DNA of 64,000 nucleotides from positions 124,001-188,000 of the forward strand of contig NZ_VCYH01000004.1 of NCBI RefSeq assembly GCF_030464345.1, read 5' to 3'. Below are positions 37,459 through 46,327 of this stretch, piece by piece. Both the position numbers and the translations under genes were made by a program. The notes below the pieces were generated by a model. That model ran no database searches. It saw only the letters and a list, made by a program, of their open reading frames with translations, and was not told where the DNA came from. Numbering within the stretch: position 1 is the first letter of the stretch; the number at the start of each line of letters is the position of its first letter. The DNA is from Methanoculleus frigidifontis. GTDB taxonomy: Archaea; Halobacteriota; Methanomicrobia; Methanomicrobiales; Methanoculleaceae.

Positions 37459-38996
37459 ACGGTTTCCCTCCGCAGGGCGATGACACCCGAATCAAACAGG
37501 ATGTTCTTCACTTCCTCTTCGTCGATGACGCCCTTGCTGATCTCGACCATCTGGGCGAAGTTCTTCACAAGACCACAGTTCGGACCTTCCGGTGTCTCGC
37601 TCGGGCAGATCCGCCCCCACTGTGTGGGGTGCAGGTCACGCGCCTCGAAGTGCGGCTGCGAGCGGGAGAGCGGCGAGATCACACGCCGCAGGTGGGAGAG
37701 CACGGCCATGTGGTCGACGCGGTCGAGCAGCTGGGAGACACCCGTCCTGCCGCCGACCCAGTTTCCGGTGGCGAGCGGGTGAAGCAGACGCTCGGTAAGA
37801 ACGTCCGCACGGACGGCGGTGCCGATGGAGAGATCGCGGTGCCGCATGCTGGCGCGCTCGAGCTGGTACTTGACGTCCCGTGTGAGACGGTTTAAGGAGA
37901 TCCGGAAGAGGTCCTCCATGAGGTCGCCGGCGAGTTTCAGGCGCTTGTTCGAGTAGTGATCCTTGTCGTCGATGCGCCGGCGGTCGAGGACGAGATCGAA
38001 GCAGGCCTCTGCCATACGGCCGAGGAAGTGCGCCTTTGCAAGCCGGACCTCCTCAACCGTCTGCAGGTAGCCGTGATCCTCCTCTTTGAGGCCGACCGGC
38101 ATCAGGTAGTTGAGGTGCGGCAGCAGGTAGTTGTCGAGGACGAACTCTGCGCGCTTGCGCTGGTAGTCGCGCGTCTGGTTCGGGGCGAGTTTCTTGCCCA
38201 CGTACATGACGCCCTCCTCAACGGTATCGCACTCGCTCTCCTCGAGGTTCTGCATCATGAAGGTGAGCACGTCCTCGTCCGTGGAGACGGCTTCGACGAT
38301 GTCGTGGTCGCCGGGGAGGCCCAGCGCCCGCATCAGGTCGACGAACCTGAGGTGCCCGGCGACCGAGGGGAACGAGACCTCAAGCAGGTTCTTGCGGTTC
38401 CGCTCGACGATGACGAGCGCACGGTAGCCCCGGAACTGCGAGAAGACCTTGGCAACGTAGATACGTTCGTTGTAGCGCTCGGTGAACTCGGTCATGATCT
38501 TGTTGGATGCCAGATCCTCGAGCGTCATCAGGACGCGCTCGGTCCCGTTGACGATGAAGTAGCCGCCCGGGTCGAGCGGGTCCTCGCCGTGCTCAACCCG
38601 CTCGGCATCGCTCATGCCGTAGAGGTTGCAGGCAGCCGAACCAACCATCACCGGCAGCTGCCCGATGGTGGTGATGACGGGCTCCTGCCGCTCGTCGCCC
38701 TGGACGAGCGTCATGCTGAGCTGGATCGGTGCGGCATACGTGAGATTTCTGAGGCGTGCTTCGCTCGGGAAGAGCTCAGACTGCGAACCGTCCGCCTCGC
38801 GGACGAGTGGCTTTTTCACCTCGATCGTCCCGAGCTCAACCCAGACAGCTTCTCTTCCCTTTCCACGCGTTTCGATGTCTGTTTCGATAATACGCTGTTC
38901 GTTTACGACTTTCTGAAGGTTGTGCAGGAGAAAATTATTAAAGGAGTCCAATTGATGTCGTGCTACGTGTTCCCGCGAAAAATAAGCTCTAGACAA
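37455..38996 (-). CDS. rpoB2: DNA-directed RNA polymerase subunit B''
   Basis: N-terminal half of the second-largest subunit, 513 residues. Conserved segments: [20 protein letters not shown] near 14-33, [20 protein letters not shown] near 140-159, [20 protein letters not shown] near 336-355 and [18 protein letters not shown] near 467-484. No ATG lies near the family's N-terminus; the only fitting start is TTG 38996 (reads [10 protein letters not shown]). No clear ribosome binding site precedes it. It lies 41 bases after rpoH. Confidence 0.95.
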   Translation of the reverse strand: MSRAYFSREHVARHQLDSFNNFLLHNLQKVVNEQRIIETDIETRGKGREAVWVELGTIEVKKPLVREADGSQSELFPSEARLRNLTYAAPIQLSMTLVQGDERQEPVITTIGQLPVMVGSAACNLYGMSDAERVEHGEDPLDPGGYFIVNGTERVLMTLEDLASNKIMTEFTERYNERIYVAKVFSQFRGYRALVIVERNRKNLLEVSFPSVAGHLRFVDLMRALGLPGDHDIVEAVSTDEDVLTFMMQNLEESECDTVEEGVMYVGKKLAPNQTRDYQRKRAEFVLDNYLLPHLNYLMPVGLKEEDHGYLQTVEEVRLAKAHFLGRMAEACFDLVLDRRRIDDKDHYSNKRLKLAGDLMEDLFRISLNRLTRDVKYQLERASMRHRDLSIGTAVRADVLTERLLHPLATGNWVGGRTGVSQLLDRVDHMAVLSHLRRVISPLSRSQPHFEARDLHPTQWGRICPSETPEGPNCGLVKNFAQMVEISKGVIDEEEVKNILFDSGVIALRRETV

Positions 38997-39037
38997 TACA
39001 CTTCTGTCTATCAGATGTATCAGCTCCCGGCCAGGAT

Positions 39038-39289
39038 TTATTTCTTCGGTCTCTTGATAACGAGACGGTACGATTCGGCTCTGCCTGCAGTTCGGCTTTC
39101 GCGGACTATCCTGACAACTTCCCCGAGATTGCCGCCGATAGCCCTGACTGCTGGATCGTCATGATAGATTTTTGGCAGTTGCTCCAAAGAGATGTCGTAC
39201 AGAGCGAGTAGCTCCCGTACCTCTTCTTCGCTCATAATCTGATGGTCCGGAACCATCGTGTGTTTGAGTACGTCAAATGAGGTGCTCAT
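39038..39289 (-). CDS. rpoH: DNA-directed RNA polymerase subunit H
   Basis: Small archaeal RNA polymerase subunit H (the RPB5 C-terminal domain), 83 residues. It reads [20 protein letters not shown] near 5-24, [16 protein letters not shown] near 38-53 and [20 protein letters not shown] near 57-76. Start ATG 39289. It heads the operon H-B''-B'-A'-A''-L30e-NusA. A TATA-like TTTTTATACC (plus reading) lies directly before the start codon, too close to drive it, so the promoter is not resolved. Confidence 0.96.
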   Translation of the reverse strand: MSTSFDVLKHTMVPDHQIMSEEEVRELLALYDISLEQLPKIYHDDPAVRAIGGNLGEVVRIVRESRTAGRAESYRLVIKRPKK

Positions 39290-39369
39290 CTTTTTATACC
39301 CCGCTGACGAAAGAGTCACATATCAGATGCATCACCTTTACAAAAACCATAGATCAACGCCCATGGCAA

Positions 39370-39443
39370 CGGGCCCAAGGGGATTTGAACCCCCGACCAC
39401 CTGGTTAAAAGCCAAGCGCTCTACCTAACTGAGCTATAGGCCC
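39370..39443 (-). tRNA. tRNA-Lys (anticodon UUU)
   Basis: A 74-base cloverleaf: acceptor GGGCCTA pairs with TGGGCCC, discriminator G; the anticodon loop is CTTTTAA on a GCTTGG/CCAGGT-type stem; the T arm is GGGGG TTCAAAT CCCCT. No intron, and CCA is not encoded. A TATA-like TTTTTATACTTT lies about 45 bases upstream (39484-39495). Confidence 0.96.
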
Positions 39444-39635
39444 CGCGCGTCATGCCACACAGCATTATTACAACGCAAGAAAAGTATAAAAACTTTACCA
39501 CAGTGCGCATCATATTATGATACGTATTCCGATATAAACTTTTATGTCTGAATCCCTTTTCCCGACCTATCGGAATATTTAATGCGCTTTAAGACGCCCT
39601 AATTGAGTGAGAAGTTCCCTACAGAGGTATGCAGC

Positions 39636-40085
39636 GTGACGATGCAGAACCGGCATGTGACGACGATCATCAACGTTCTGACGAACGTGACGCTGGCGAT
39701 TTACCTTGCAATCGCCATTGGACTCTCAATCCTGGCCATACTCTCTATTTACGACGTTGCGCTGCTCATTCTGGACATCTTCACCGCAGATGACATGACT
39801 CTCGGCGTGCTTGCGGTACTGCACGCCCTCCTGCTGACGATCATCATCATCGAACTGCTGGATACGGTAACCCTGTACTTCAAGACGAACCGTCTGCAGG
39901 TCACCCCCATTCTGATCGCCGGACTGACCGCCATGGTGCGGCGCATCCTGACCTTCGGCGTCGAACCTGTTGAGGCCGTCGATGTTGCGCTCACCATCGT
40001 TGCGATCCTGATCCTGACGGTGGCCATCGTCTACATCGGAAAACAGGAGCGGGGCTGGGGAAGCCCGAAGACGGCATCCGAATAA
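39636..40085 (+). CDS. PsiE-like small membrane protein
   Basis: A 149-residue membrane protein with four hydrophobic helices: NVTLAIYLAIAIGLSILAIL near 17-36, LGVLAVLHALLLTIIIIELL near 56-75, VTPILIAGLTAMVRRILTFG near 88-107 and VALTIVAILILTVAIVYIG near 116-134. The arrangement, including the charged segment DTVTLYFKTNRLQV between helices two and three, matches the PsiE (phosphate-starvation-inducible) family. Function unknown. GTG 39636 is chosen since GAGGT lies seven bases before it; ATG 39642 and TTG 39603 are alternatives. A TATA-like GATATAAAC is at 39530-39538. Confidence 0.75.
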   Translation: MTMQNRHVTTIINVLTNVTLAIYLAIAIGLSILAILSIYDVALLILDIFTADDMTLGVLAVLHALLLTIIIIELLDTVTLYFKTNRLQVTPILIAGLTAMVRRILTFGVEPVEAVDVALTIVAILILTVAIVYIGKQERGWGSPKTASE

Positions 40086-40091
40086 AAAAGA

Positions 40092-40724
40092 TTATGCTTC
40101 CGTAAAGACGGCGAACTCGTCGCGGATCTGATTTAAGCGCTCTTCCTGCAGTTTGATGCTGGTCGCCATGCTCTTGATGGCGCGGGTGATATTCTCGCCC
40201 ATCCCTACCTTTGCATCCTTGATGCTGTAGGTCGTCTCGAGGATCTTCAAAAGACGCTTATTGATATCGACGCTTTTGCTGAGCCGTTCGTATTCATCGA
40301 TGATTCGCTGGTCGATACCGGCCTCTTTCGCGCGTTCGATATCCGCCGAGATGGAGTGGCGGCGCTGGAGGACACGCTCGATGGCATCGTAGAGCTGGTG
40401 ATGGGTCGTCGGTTTGAGGATATAGTCTTCGATATAGACACCATACTCCCGCGCCTCTTCGGGAGTCAGCGGTTTTGCGGTCAGCATCAGAACGGGGATG
40501 TTCTTCGTTGCAGGGTTGCCCTTCACATTCTCCAGTGTCTCCCAACCGTCCATCGGCTCCATCATAATGTCCAGCAGGATCAGGTCGGGCACAGAATCTT
40601 TCAGAACCGTAAGCGCTTCTTCACCACTGTACGCGGTTATCGGTCGATACCCCCCACGTTCCAGCATCGTAACAAACACGTCAACGATCATAGGACTGTC
40701 ATCGACGACCAGTATCGTATACAT
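40092..40724 (-). CDS. response regulator with receiver domain and helical output
   Basis: A 210-residue two-component receiver. The phospho-acceptor pocket is clear: ILVVDDSPMIVDVFVTML near 3-20 (acidic pair), LILLDIMMEPMDGWETL near 50-66 (Asp), and PVLMLTAKPLTPEEAREYGV near 78-97 (Thr, then Lys in DYILKPTTHHQL). The C-terminal 90 residues are helical (ERAKEAGIDQRIIDEYERLS onwards) without a DNA-binding motif, so output is likely by protein contact. The start overlaps the roadblock stop by one base. No histidine kinase is nearby. Confidence 0.9.
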   Translation of the reverse strand: MYTILVVDDSPMIVDVFVTMLERGGYRPITAYSGEEALTVLKDSVPDLILLDIMMEPMDGWETLENVKGNPATKNIPVLMLTAKPLTPEEAREYGVYIEDYILKPTTHHQLYDAIERVLQRRHSISADIERAKEAGIDQRIIDEYERLSKSVDINKRLLKILETTYSIKDAKVGMGENITRAIKSMATSIKLQEERLNQIRDEFAVFTEA

Positions 40725-41101
40725 CACATATCCTCCCCGAATCTTGCTGCAATCGCCGCAATCTGCTCACATATCGCCGAAATATCTGCGGATTTCTCAA
40801 CGACCGCCGTGATGAGTTGTTCACTTCCTGCATAGACAACCAGAATTGCCGCTTCCGCAGTGGTTACAATAACTGATGAGGGGGAGCTGATGTGGATGGC
40901 ACTTGCAGCGGCTTCGGCGGATGCGAGAATCGTAGCGCTCATCGCCGCGAAGAGTGAAGGAGCATGCCCGTCATCCCGGAAGTACTTGCCCATAACAAAG
41001 CCATCCTGCGACACAAGAGCACAGGCAATGATGCCATCGATGGATTTAACCTCATCGATGTACGATTGAGCCTTTTCTCCCACGGATGGATGGTCACCCA
41101 T
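40724..41101 (-). CDS. roadblock/LC7-domain protein
   Basis: A 125-residue roadblock/LC7 (MglB-like) domain protein, a fold that in bacteria and archaea regulates small GTPases or forms signalling scaffolds. Family features: KSIDGIIACALVSQDGFVMG near 19-38, SLFAAMSATILASAEAAASA near 49-68, and the following beta strands SSVIVTTAEAAILVVYAGSE near 74-93. The gene is translationally coupled to the response regulator (TGATG), so the two probably form one signalling unit. No small GTPase gene is in the window. The minus-strand TGTATATG near 41131 is a possible TATA box. Confidence 0.88.
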   Translation of the reverse strand: MGDHPSVGEKAQSYIDEVKSIDGIIACALVSQDGFVMGKYFRDDGHAPSLFAAMSATILASAEAAASAIHISSPSSVIVTTAEAAILVVYAGSEQLITAVVEKSADISAICEQIAAIAARFGEDM

Positions 41102-41469
41102 TTGTATTTACCCCCAGCATGTATACAAGGACATATACACCTCGCACCATATATCAATATCGAATCGCGTATATCCAAGACCCCCGGTTATCTCTCCTTT
41201 TCAATACAGCACCTCTCTCGTAAGCAGAATCACCGAATGGCTCAGTCAAGCACGAGCTGCAATCCGCCGGGCTATCGGAGCAGGCCGGGGACGATCTGAT
41301 CGGACGAAAACTGAACGTTCTTGCGAGAGAAATATTATTCAAAAAATCTCCCATTCTAGTAAATAGGCCTTACACACAGGTAATAAAACCAGGTGGAAAA
41401 TTTAAAGGCATTTCAATAAGAGAAATCTCTTTATAACATAAGTTCAATTTATCCATGAGACGGAATGAG
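41102..41469. other. intergenic region between divergent roadblock and minD genes
   Basis: It holds the minus-strand promoter of the roadblock gene (TATA-like near 41131, several GTATAC/CATATAC motifs up to 41175) and the plus-strand promoter of minD at the far end. In the middle, 41180-41400, I see no gene, only an AT-rich run from 41330. Confidence 0.6.
41429..41437 (+). promoter_or_regulatory. TATA box of minD
   Basis: CTTTATAAC lies 32 bases before ATG 41470, which would place transcription start within a few bases of the ATG at 41455 and leave a very short leader. Confidence 0.55.
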
Positions 41470-42255
41470 ATGATACGCGCATACACTATCGCTTCCGGGA
41501 AAGGCGGGACGGGAAAGACCACGGTTACCGCAAACCTCGGTACCGCGCTCGCCCAATACGGAAAAGAGACGTACATCATCGATGCCGACGTAGGCATGGC
41601 AAATCTTGGACTTGTTCTCGGCCTTGAGAATGCTTCGATCACCCTGCACGAAGTGCTGGCCGGGAAGGCAAAGATCGGCGATGCAATCTACGACGGACCT
41701 CAAGGACTGAAGGTGGTGCCGAGCGGGATCTCGCTCAAGGGATTCCAGGATGCAGATCCAAAACGGCTGAAGGACGTCATGGGCGAACTCGTCAGCCGCT
41801 GTGATTTTCTGCTCTTCGATGCCCCCGCCGGCCTCGGCAGCGATGCGGTGATCCCGCTTGCCATTGCCGATGAGGTCATTCTGGTCGTCAATCCCGAGAT
41901 CTCTTCTCTTGTCGATGCCCTGAAGGTAAAGATACTGACGGAGATGGTCGGGGGGGCGGTCAAAGGCGCCATCCTCAACCGGGCAACCCTGCAGGACTCC
42001 GAGCTCTCCCGGCAGAAGATCCAGCAGGTTCTGGGAGTTCCGATCATCGACGTGATCCCCGAAGATCCGAATGTCCGCCGGTCGTCGGCATGTAAAGTGC
42101 CGGTCGTATCCCGGCACCCAGATTCTCCGTCGTCAGCGGCATTTCGACGCATTGCAGCCACTCTGGCCGGAATCGAGTATACAGAAGCCATCGAAGAAAA
42201 AGATGAGGGGTTCATCGAGAAACTTGCTCGGACCCTCTTCAGGAGACCATCATGA
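41470..42255 (+). CDS. minD: MinD-family P-loop ATPase
   Basis: ParA/MinD-type ATPase, 261 residues. In bacteria these position division or polar structures by ATP-dependent membrane binding; archaeal paralogues place archaella or chemotaxis arrays. Motifs: deviant Walker A SGKGGTGKTTVTANLGTALA near 9-28, YIIDADVGMANLGLVLG near 35-51, DFLLFDAPAGLGSDAVIPLA near 113-132 and SELSRQKIQQVLGVPIIDVI near 177-196. The C-terminal helix EDEGFIEKLARTLFRRPS-like end may be a membrane-targeting amphipathic helix. ATG 41470 (MIRAYTIASGK) fits the family; ATG 41455 would add five residues. Confidence 0.93.
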   Translation: MIRAYTIASGKGGTGKTTVTANLGTALAQYGKETYIIDADVGMANLGLVLGLENASITLHEVLAGKAKIGDAIYDGPQGLKVVPSGISLKGFQDADPKRLKDVMGELVSRCDFLLFDAPAGLGSDAVIPLAIADEVILVVNPEISSLVDALKVKILTEMVGGAVKGAILNRATLQDSELSRQKIQQVLGVPIIDVIPEDPNVRRSSACKVPVVSRHPDSPSSAAFRRIAATLAGIEYTEAIEEKDEGFIEKLARTLFRRPS

Positions 42256-42449
42256 CGATCGACAGTGTAATGATCATTATTCTCTCCCTTATCATCATCA
42301 GCCTGCTGTTCATCATGTACGTCATGTACGTGCGAATCAAGCAGCTCCTTGCAGAGGTCGAGGGCCTCACCAGCAGGATGGAGGTGACCGGAAGCGAAGT
42401 TGAGCAGCTGACCCGGAGCATGGAAGAGTACAAAATGATGAAGATCTAA
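42252..42449 (+). CDS. small membrane coiled-coil protein coupled to minD
   Basis: A 65-residue protein. The first half is one strong membrane helix (VMIIILSLIIISLLFIMYVM near 6-25). The second half is a charged coiled coil with heptads (IKQLLAEVEGLTSRMEVTGS then EVEQLTRSMEEY). The start overlaps the minD stop as ATGA, so both are made together. It has no known domain. Inference: a membrane anchor or activator for the MinD ATPase, like the short MinE- or FtsL-type partners; homology to them cannot be shown. Confidence 0.75.
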   Translation: MTIDSVMIIILSLIIISLLFIMYVMYVRIKQLLAEVEGLTSRMEVTGSEVEQLTRSMEEYKMMKI

Positions 42450-42510
42450 CAACCTCTTTCACAATGCGTAAGGGAAAGTACATAAGCAAATCTAACCCAT
42501 AGAATAGGGA

Positions 42511-42584
42511 GGGGCCATAGGGTAGCCTGGCCATCCTAGGAGACTGGGGGTCTTCTGACCTGCGTTCAAATCGCAGTGGCCCCA
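42511..42584 (+). tRNA. tRNA-Pro (anticodon GGG)
   Basis: A 74-base cloverleaf: acceptor GGGGCCA pairs with TGGCCCC, discriminator A; the anticodon stem GGAGA/TCTTC holds loop CTGGGGG with GGG; the T arm is CTGCG TTCAAAT CGCAG. No intron, no encoded CCA. Confidence 0.93.
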
Positions 42585-42624
42585 TTGTGATCTTTTTTGT
42601 TCTGCAGATGCGATCAGTACATCC

Positions 42625-43482
42625 ATGAGACTGAACCCCGGATGCGCTGAATGTCTGCTTTCCCGCGTCGAGTACGAGTCCCGTCTGGTGACGGACGACG
42701 ATGAGCGGGTCAGGGAGATCGTAGCGGCCTGCAGCGATCTGCTCGCAGAACGCCGCACACTGCCGGCCCCCTCGCCGGTGATTGCAAGCGAGATCCATCG
42801 ACTTGCATACCGGATGGTCGGCGCACGGGATCCCTACCGGGAACTGAAAGCGGCGAACAATGCAGACGCCAGGGCTGTCTGCAGGGCAGTCCGCGGCGAT
42901 CTTGCGACCTTCCGCGACCGCGCGCTTGCCGCCGTCATCGGCAATACCCTGGACTACGGATCGATGGCGCATAAGGTCACCGACAACTTCGTAGAGTTCT
43001 TTCACCGGGAGTTTTCCGCAGGCCTGACCGTGGACGACACCGAGGCTATCGAGGCGCTCACGAGCCGCGTGGTCTACCTCGCCGACAACTGCGGGGAGAT
43101 CGTCTTCGATGCGCTCCTTGTCGAGTACCTCAAGAGACACGGATCGCACGTCACCCTGGCCGTCCGGGGCGCCCCTATTCTCAACGATGCCACACTGGAA
43201 GACGCAAAAGCCCTCGGCCTCGACCGGAAGGTCGATCTTCTGACGACGACCTCGCGGGGTGTCGCCGAGCTCGGCCTCAACCTGGAGACGATGCCTCCCG
43301 ACCTTGCGGACGCGCTCGACCGGTGCACGCTCATCATCGGGAAAGGCATGGCCAACTACGAGTCGCTCTCCGATTACACGGATCTTCCTCCAGTCGCGTA
43401 TCTGATGTCGGTGAAGTGCGAACCGATCGCACGCCACGTCGGCATTCCGGTCGGATCCAAGATCGCGCTGCTCAGGGAATGA
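42625..43482 (+). CDS. DUF89-family protein (metal-dependent phosphatase-like)
   Basis: A 285-residue archaeal DUF89 protein. The family includes damage-control phosphatases that remove phosphate from reactive metabolites, with a metal site of Asp/Asn residues. Here the landmarks are NPGCAECLLSR at the N-terminus, IGNTLDYGSMAHKVTDNFVE near 111-130, VVYLADNCGEIVFDALLVEY near 150-169 (DN in the active site), RGAPILNDATLEDAKALGL near 182-200 and IGKGMANYESLSDY near 238-251. It lies 41 bases after tRNA-Pro. The substrate is not known. Confidence 0.88.
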   Translation: MRLNPGCAECLLSRVEYESRLVTDDDERVREIVAACSDLLAERRTLPAPSPVIASEIHRLAYRMVGARDPYRELKAANNADARAVCRAVRGDLATFRDRALAAVIGNTLDYGSMAHKVTDNFVEFFHREFSAGLTVDDTEAIEALTSRVVYLADNCGEIVFDALLVEYLKRHGSHVTLAVRGAPILNDATLEDAKALGLDRKVDLLTTTSRGVAELGLNLETMPPDLADALDRCTLIIGKGMANYESLSDYTDLPPVAYLMSVKCEPIARHVGIPVGSKIALLRE

Positions 43483-44111
43483 TGCCCCCCGTCACCCCTC
43501 CCCGCATGCGAGTACCCGTGCAACCCCCAGACGTGGCGGGCCGCAGACACACATACCGTACCAATTACCTGGACGAGAAGTATCAGCAGATTCTTCGAGG
43601 TTTCCCGAAAACACCGTCCCCTGCGCGCCCTGAGACGTACGTCCGGGTATAAATACCTGGCGGCAAAACAGGATTTCATTGAAACGGTTTTGTTTGCATG
43701 GGCGGCATCTTTCACAGGCGCATTTTCTATTAAGGGCGATTTATATCGAGATATAATAATAAGTCACTATTATATAACCCTCCGTATAGATAATATTCCG
43801 GGGTACGACCACACCCGTATGTTTCAGGTCACAACACCTATCAGTGATGCAAATCGGCAGCCAGAATTCAATACTACAGCAAGCCAGCAATTCCGTACAG
43901 CAATTCGCCAGTGTTCAGCAATTCAGCAATTCAACACCATACACACATCTTTCAGAGAACAGAGATCCTCGGTTCAGAACCGGGAAACAGGTACCTCCCG
44001 GGTGTCGGTCCCCCCCCATACTCCTTTCTTGCACCAATGAGACAGGGATGCAAGACCGCGCACCGTCTCCTTCACGCCGCCGGTCTCCGCGGCACGTTCA
44101 TGTACCGTTCG
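43483..44111. other. 629-base AT-rich stretch without a clear gene
   Basis: No open frame has protein-like composition and a start site. The stretch contains a strong, nearly symmetric TATA-like GGTATAAATACC (43646-43657), an AT-rich island (43738-43800) and four copies of CAGCAATTC (43885-43932). A promoter without an obvious product could drive a non-coding RNA. The right part lies downstream of the decayed methylase and may contain its remains. Confidence 0.55.
43885..43932. repeat. four CAGCAATTC direct repeats
   Basis: Exact nine-base copies begin at 43885, 43898, 43916 and 43924, with a CAGAATTC relative at 43862. The spacing is irregular (13, 18, 8), so this is not a CRISPR or simple tandem array. 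It could be a cluster of protein-binding sites. Confidence 0.6.
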
Positions 44112-45024
44112 TCAATAGTTCATGACAAGGATCTCGGCGAGGCAGCCACGCCCGTTTCCGTCCCGGTTAATGGCACGGCGGGCGGGAACCCGCTCGATGG
44201 AGAACCCGTCGTACAGGTCGTCGAAGAACCCGTCATCCGGGTCGGCATTCCGAGGATCGGAGTTGCTGAGCATAAAGTATGCGCCGATGCCGTCGAGCCT
44301 CCTGCAGAACGCTGCCAGCCGGATCTGGTCGTCGTCGCCGAAGCTGCTCCGGGCATAGGAGGTAAACTTCGCGGTGCGGGTGAGCGGCCGATACGGCGGG
44401 TCGATATAGACGAAGGTTTTTTCATCGACGAACGGCTCGCATGCGGTAAAGTCGCCCTGCCGCACCTCTGCCCGGGCAAGCAGCTGCGATGCCGCACAGA
44501 GGTTCACCCGGCTCACAATGCAGGGATGCCGGTACCTCCCCGAGGGTACGTTGAAGTGGCCGCGGGAGTTCACGCGAAAGAGGCCGTTGTAACAGGTGCG
44601 GTTCAGAAAAATGAGGTCGGCAGCCCTAAGCACCCATACTCCGGGCGTGTAGGCCGCGTAATCGATACTCTCCTTCGTCCGGTTGAACCGCTCCCGCACC
44701 GCATAGTAATACTCGCGGCGCCCCTCCTCGGAGAGAGGGAGATACGCATCTTCATGGCAGCGTATCGATCAGCGCCTCGACGTCCTGCTGCACGACGCGG
44801 TAGGCGATGACCAGTTCTTCGTTGATGTCGAAGAGATAACTCCGCTCGGGAGCAAAATCGCCGGCGACTGCAAAAAAGACGGCGCCACCGCCCAGGAACG
44901 GTTCGACGTAGCGGGTCACCGCCCCAGAACGGAGAGCCCCGGGGAGCCGGAACCGCAGTGCCTCCAGCAGCTGCGACTTGCCGCCGGCCTACTTCAGAAA
45001 CGGTCGTGCAGGTGAAGTGCTCAT
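44112..45024 (-). pseudogene. DNA adenine methylase (Dam family), disrupted
   Basis: A class alpha N6-adenine methylase. From ATG 45024, after GGAGGAG, it reads MSTSPARPFLK, then TAG at 44991-44989, then AGGKSQLLEALRF: the stop replaces the invariant Trp of the FLKWAGGK motif (TGG to TAG). Motif I continues in frame as RYVEPFLGGGAVFFAVA. At 44754 the frame hits TGA after DTLP and resumes one base over as EDAYLPLSEEGRREYYYAVR, going on to motif IV TFVYIDPPYRPLTRTAKF and the stop at 44112. Two separate lesions mean no full-length enzyme. The downstream fragment (from about 44699) alone lacks the cofactor site. Confidence 0.88.
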
Positions 45025-45095
45025 ACTCCTCCGGTGCACAGCGGGTTCGAGATCCTGACGTTCCGACCGGGGAGGGGAAAGATACGGGAAATACC

Positions 45096-46310
45096 TCACC
45101 CGAACTTTGCCTTCGACATCTCCAGCGCCTGGATGGCAGGGAGTTTCTTGCCGGTGAGGAACTCGATGCATGCCCCGCCGCCGGTGGAGATGTGCGTGAA
45201 GTCGTCTTCAAGACCGAGTTTTTCGATGGCAACAGCCGTATGCCCGCCGCCGACCACCGAGAACTCGACACCGGCCGCGGCCCGGACGATCTCGAACGTC
45301 CCGACAGCAAAGGTGTCCTCCTCAAAGAGCCCGGCAGGTCCGTTCAGCACGACCGTTCCCGAGTCCTTGATCGCCCGGGCAAGAGCCTGAACGGAGTCCA
45401 CTCCGAGATCAAGCACCGGCGCATCGGACGGAATGGCCTCGACCGGATACTCCTCCCGTTCGCCGTCCTCACGGACGGCAACCGTCTCGGGCATGACGAT
45501 CCGGTCGCCGAACGTCCGCAGCAGATCTGCGGCGATCCGCACCTGGTCGCCGTACTTCAGCTGCTCGATGAGCTGCGCCGACGGCCTGCCGATATCGATG
45601 CCCCGGGCCATCAGGAAGACGTTCGCAACGACCCCGGTGACGACCACCCGGTCGGCGATCCCGCTCGAGAGGACATGCTGAGCCACGGCAACGGAGTCGT
45701 CCATCTTTGTTCCGCCGAGGACGAAAGTCACCGGTCGCGGGGCACCGGCAAAGACCCGGGAGAGGGATGCAACCTCTTTCTCCATCAGAAGGCCGGCCAC
45801 GGTCCTGACGGCGAGGGGAAGCCCCACGATCGAGGGCTGCGACCGGTGCGCCGTGCCGAAGGCATCGTTCACGTAGAGGTCCGCCATCGCGGCAAGGTTG
45901 CGCACCAGGATCGTCTTCTGCGCATCCTCGGGTTTCAGCGTCAGGTTCTCCTCCGCGTTGAACCGGAGGTTCTCGAGCATGACGACGTCTCCCCGTTTCA
46001 TGCCGCGGATCGTCTCCCGTGCGGTAGATCCGAAGATATCCTCGACATAATCGACCGGACGGCCGCTCAACCGCTCCAGTTTCTCTGCATGTGCCTCCAG
46101 GGTCGTAAAATCCTTTTTCCCGGGCCGGCTCTGATGCGTGAGGATGACGAGCTTTGCATCCTCGAGCGCCTGAACCGTCGGAAGGTGCTCCCGGAACCGT
46201 TTATCGTCAAGGATCTGATGAGAAGAAGGATCGATGGGGGAGTTGAAATCGACACGGAGCATAACCGTGCCGCTCCGGCTCCCCGCACCAGCAAGCGTAC
46301 CGATCTCCAA
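45096..46310 (-). CDS. pgk: phosphoglycerate kinase
   Basis: It interconverts 1,3-bisphosphoglycerate plus ADP and 3-phosphoglycerate plus ATP, serving gluconeogenesis in methanogens. 404 residues. Motifs: VMLRVDFNSPIDP near 16-28, VILTHQSRPGKKDFTTLEAH near 54-73, MLENLRFNAEENLTL near 110, YVNDAFGTAHRSQPS near 144-158, VLGGTKMDDSVAVA near 196-209 and VLNGPAGLFEEDTFAVGT near 321-338. The start is TTG 46310 after GGTGAT; no in-frame ATG exists nearby. It sits 17 bases after the ATP synthase operon's last gene and may be read through from it. Confidence 0.94.
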   Translation of the reverse strand: MEIGTLAGAGSRSGTVMLRVDFNSPIDPSSHQILDDKRFREHLPTVQALEDAKLVILTHQSRPGKKDFTTLEAHAEKLERLSGRPVDYVEDIFGSTARETIRGMKRGDVVMLENLRFNAEENLTLKPEDAQKTILVRNLAAMADLYVNDAFGTAHRSQPSIVGLPLAVRTVAGLLMEKEVASLSRVFAGAPRPVTFVLGGTKMDDSVAVAQHVLSSGIADRVVVTGVVANVFLMARGIDIGRPSAQLIEQLKYGDQVRIAADLLRTFGDRIVMPETVAVREDGEREEYPVEAIPSDAPVLDLGVDSVQALARAIKDSGTVVLNGPAGLFEEDTFAVGTFEIVRAAAGVEFSVVGGGHTAVAIEKLGLEDDFTHISTGGGACIEFLTGKKLPAIQALEMSKAKFG

Positions 46311-46327
46311 CGGACATCACCTGTACT

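Noticed and set aside
43885-43932. CAGCAATTC copies as a CRISPR array
   Set aside because: Repeats are only nine bases, with irregular spacers of 0-9 bases and no cas genes.
43690-44040. A 116-residue plus-strand frame in the AT-rich stretch
   Set aside because: Composition is Gln/Thr/Ser-biased from the short repeats, there is no ribosome binding site, and no domain is visible.
44989-44991. TAG in the methylase read as pyrrolysine
   Set aside because: The position is the invariant Trp of FLKWAGGK, one base from TGG, a separate frameshift lies downstream, and pyrrolysine coding is not expected in this group.
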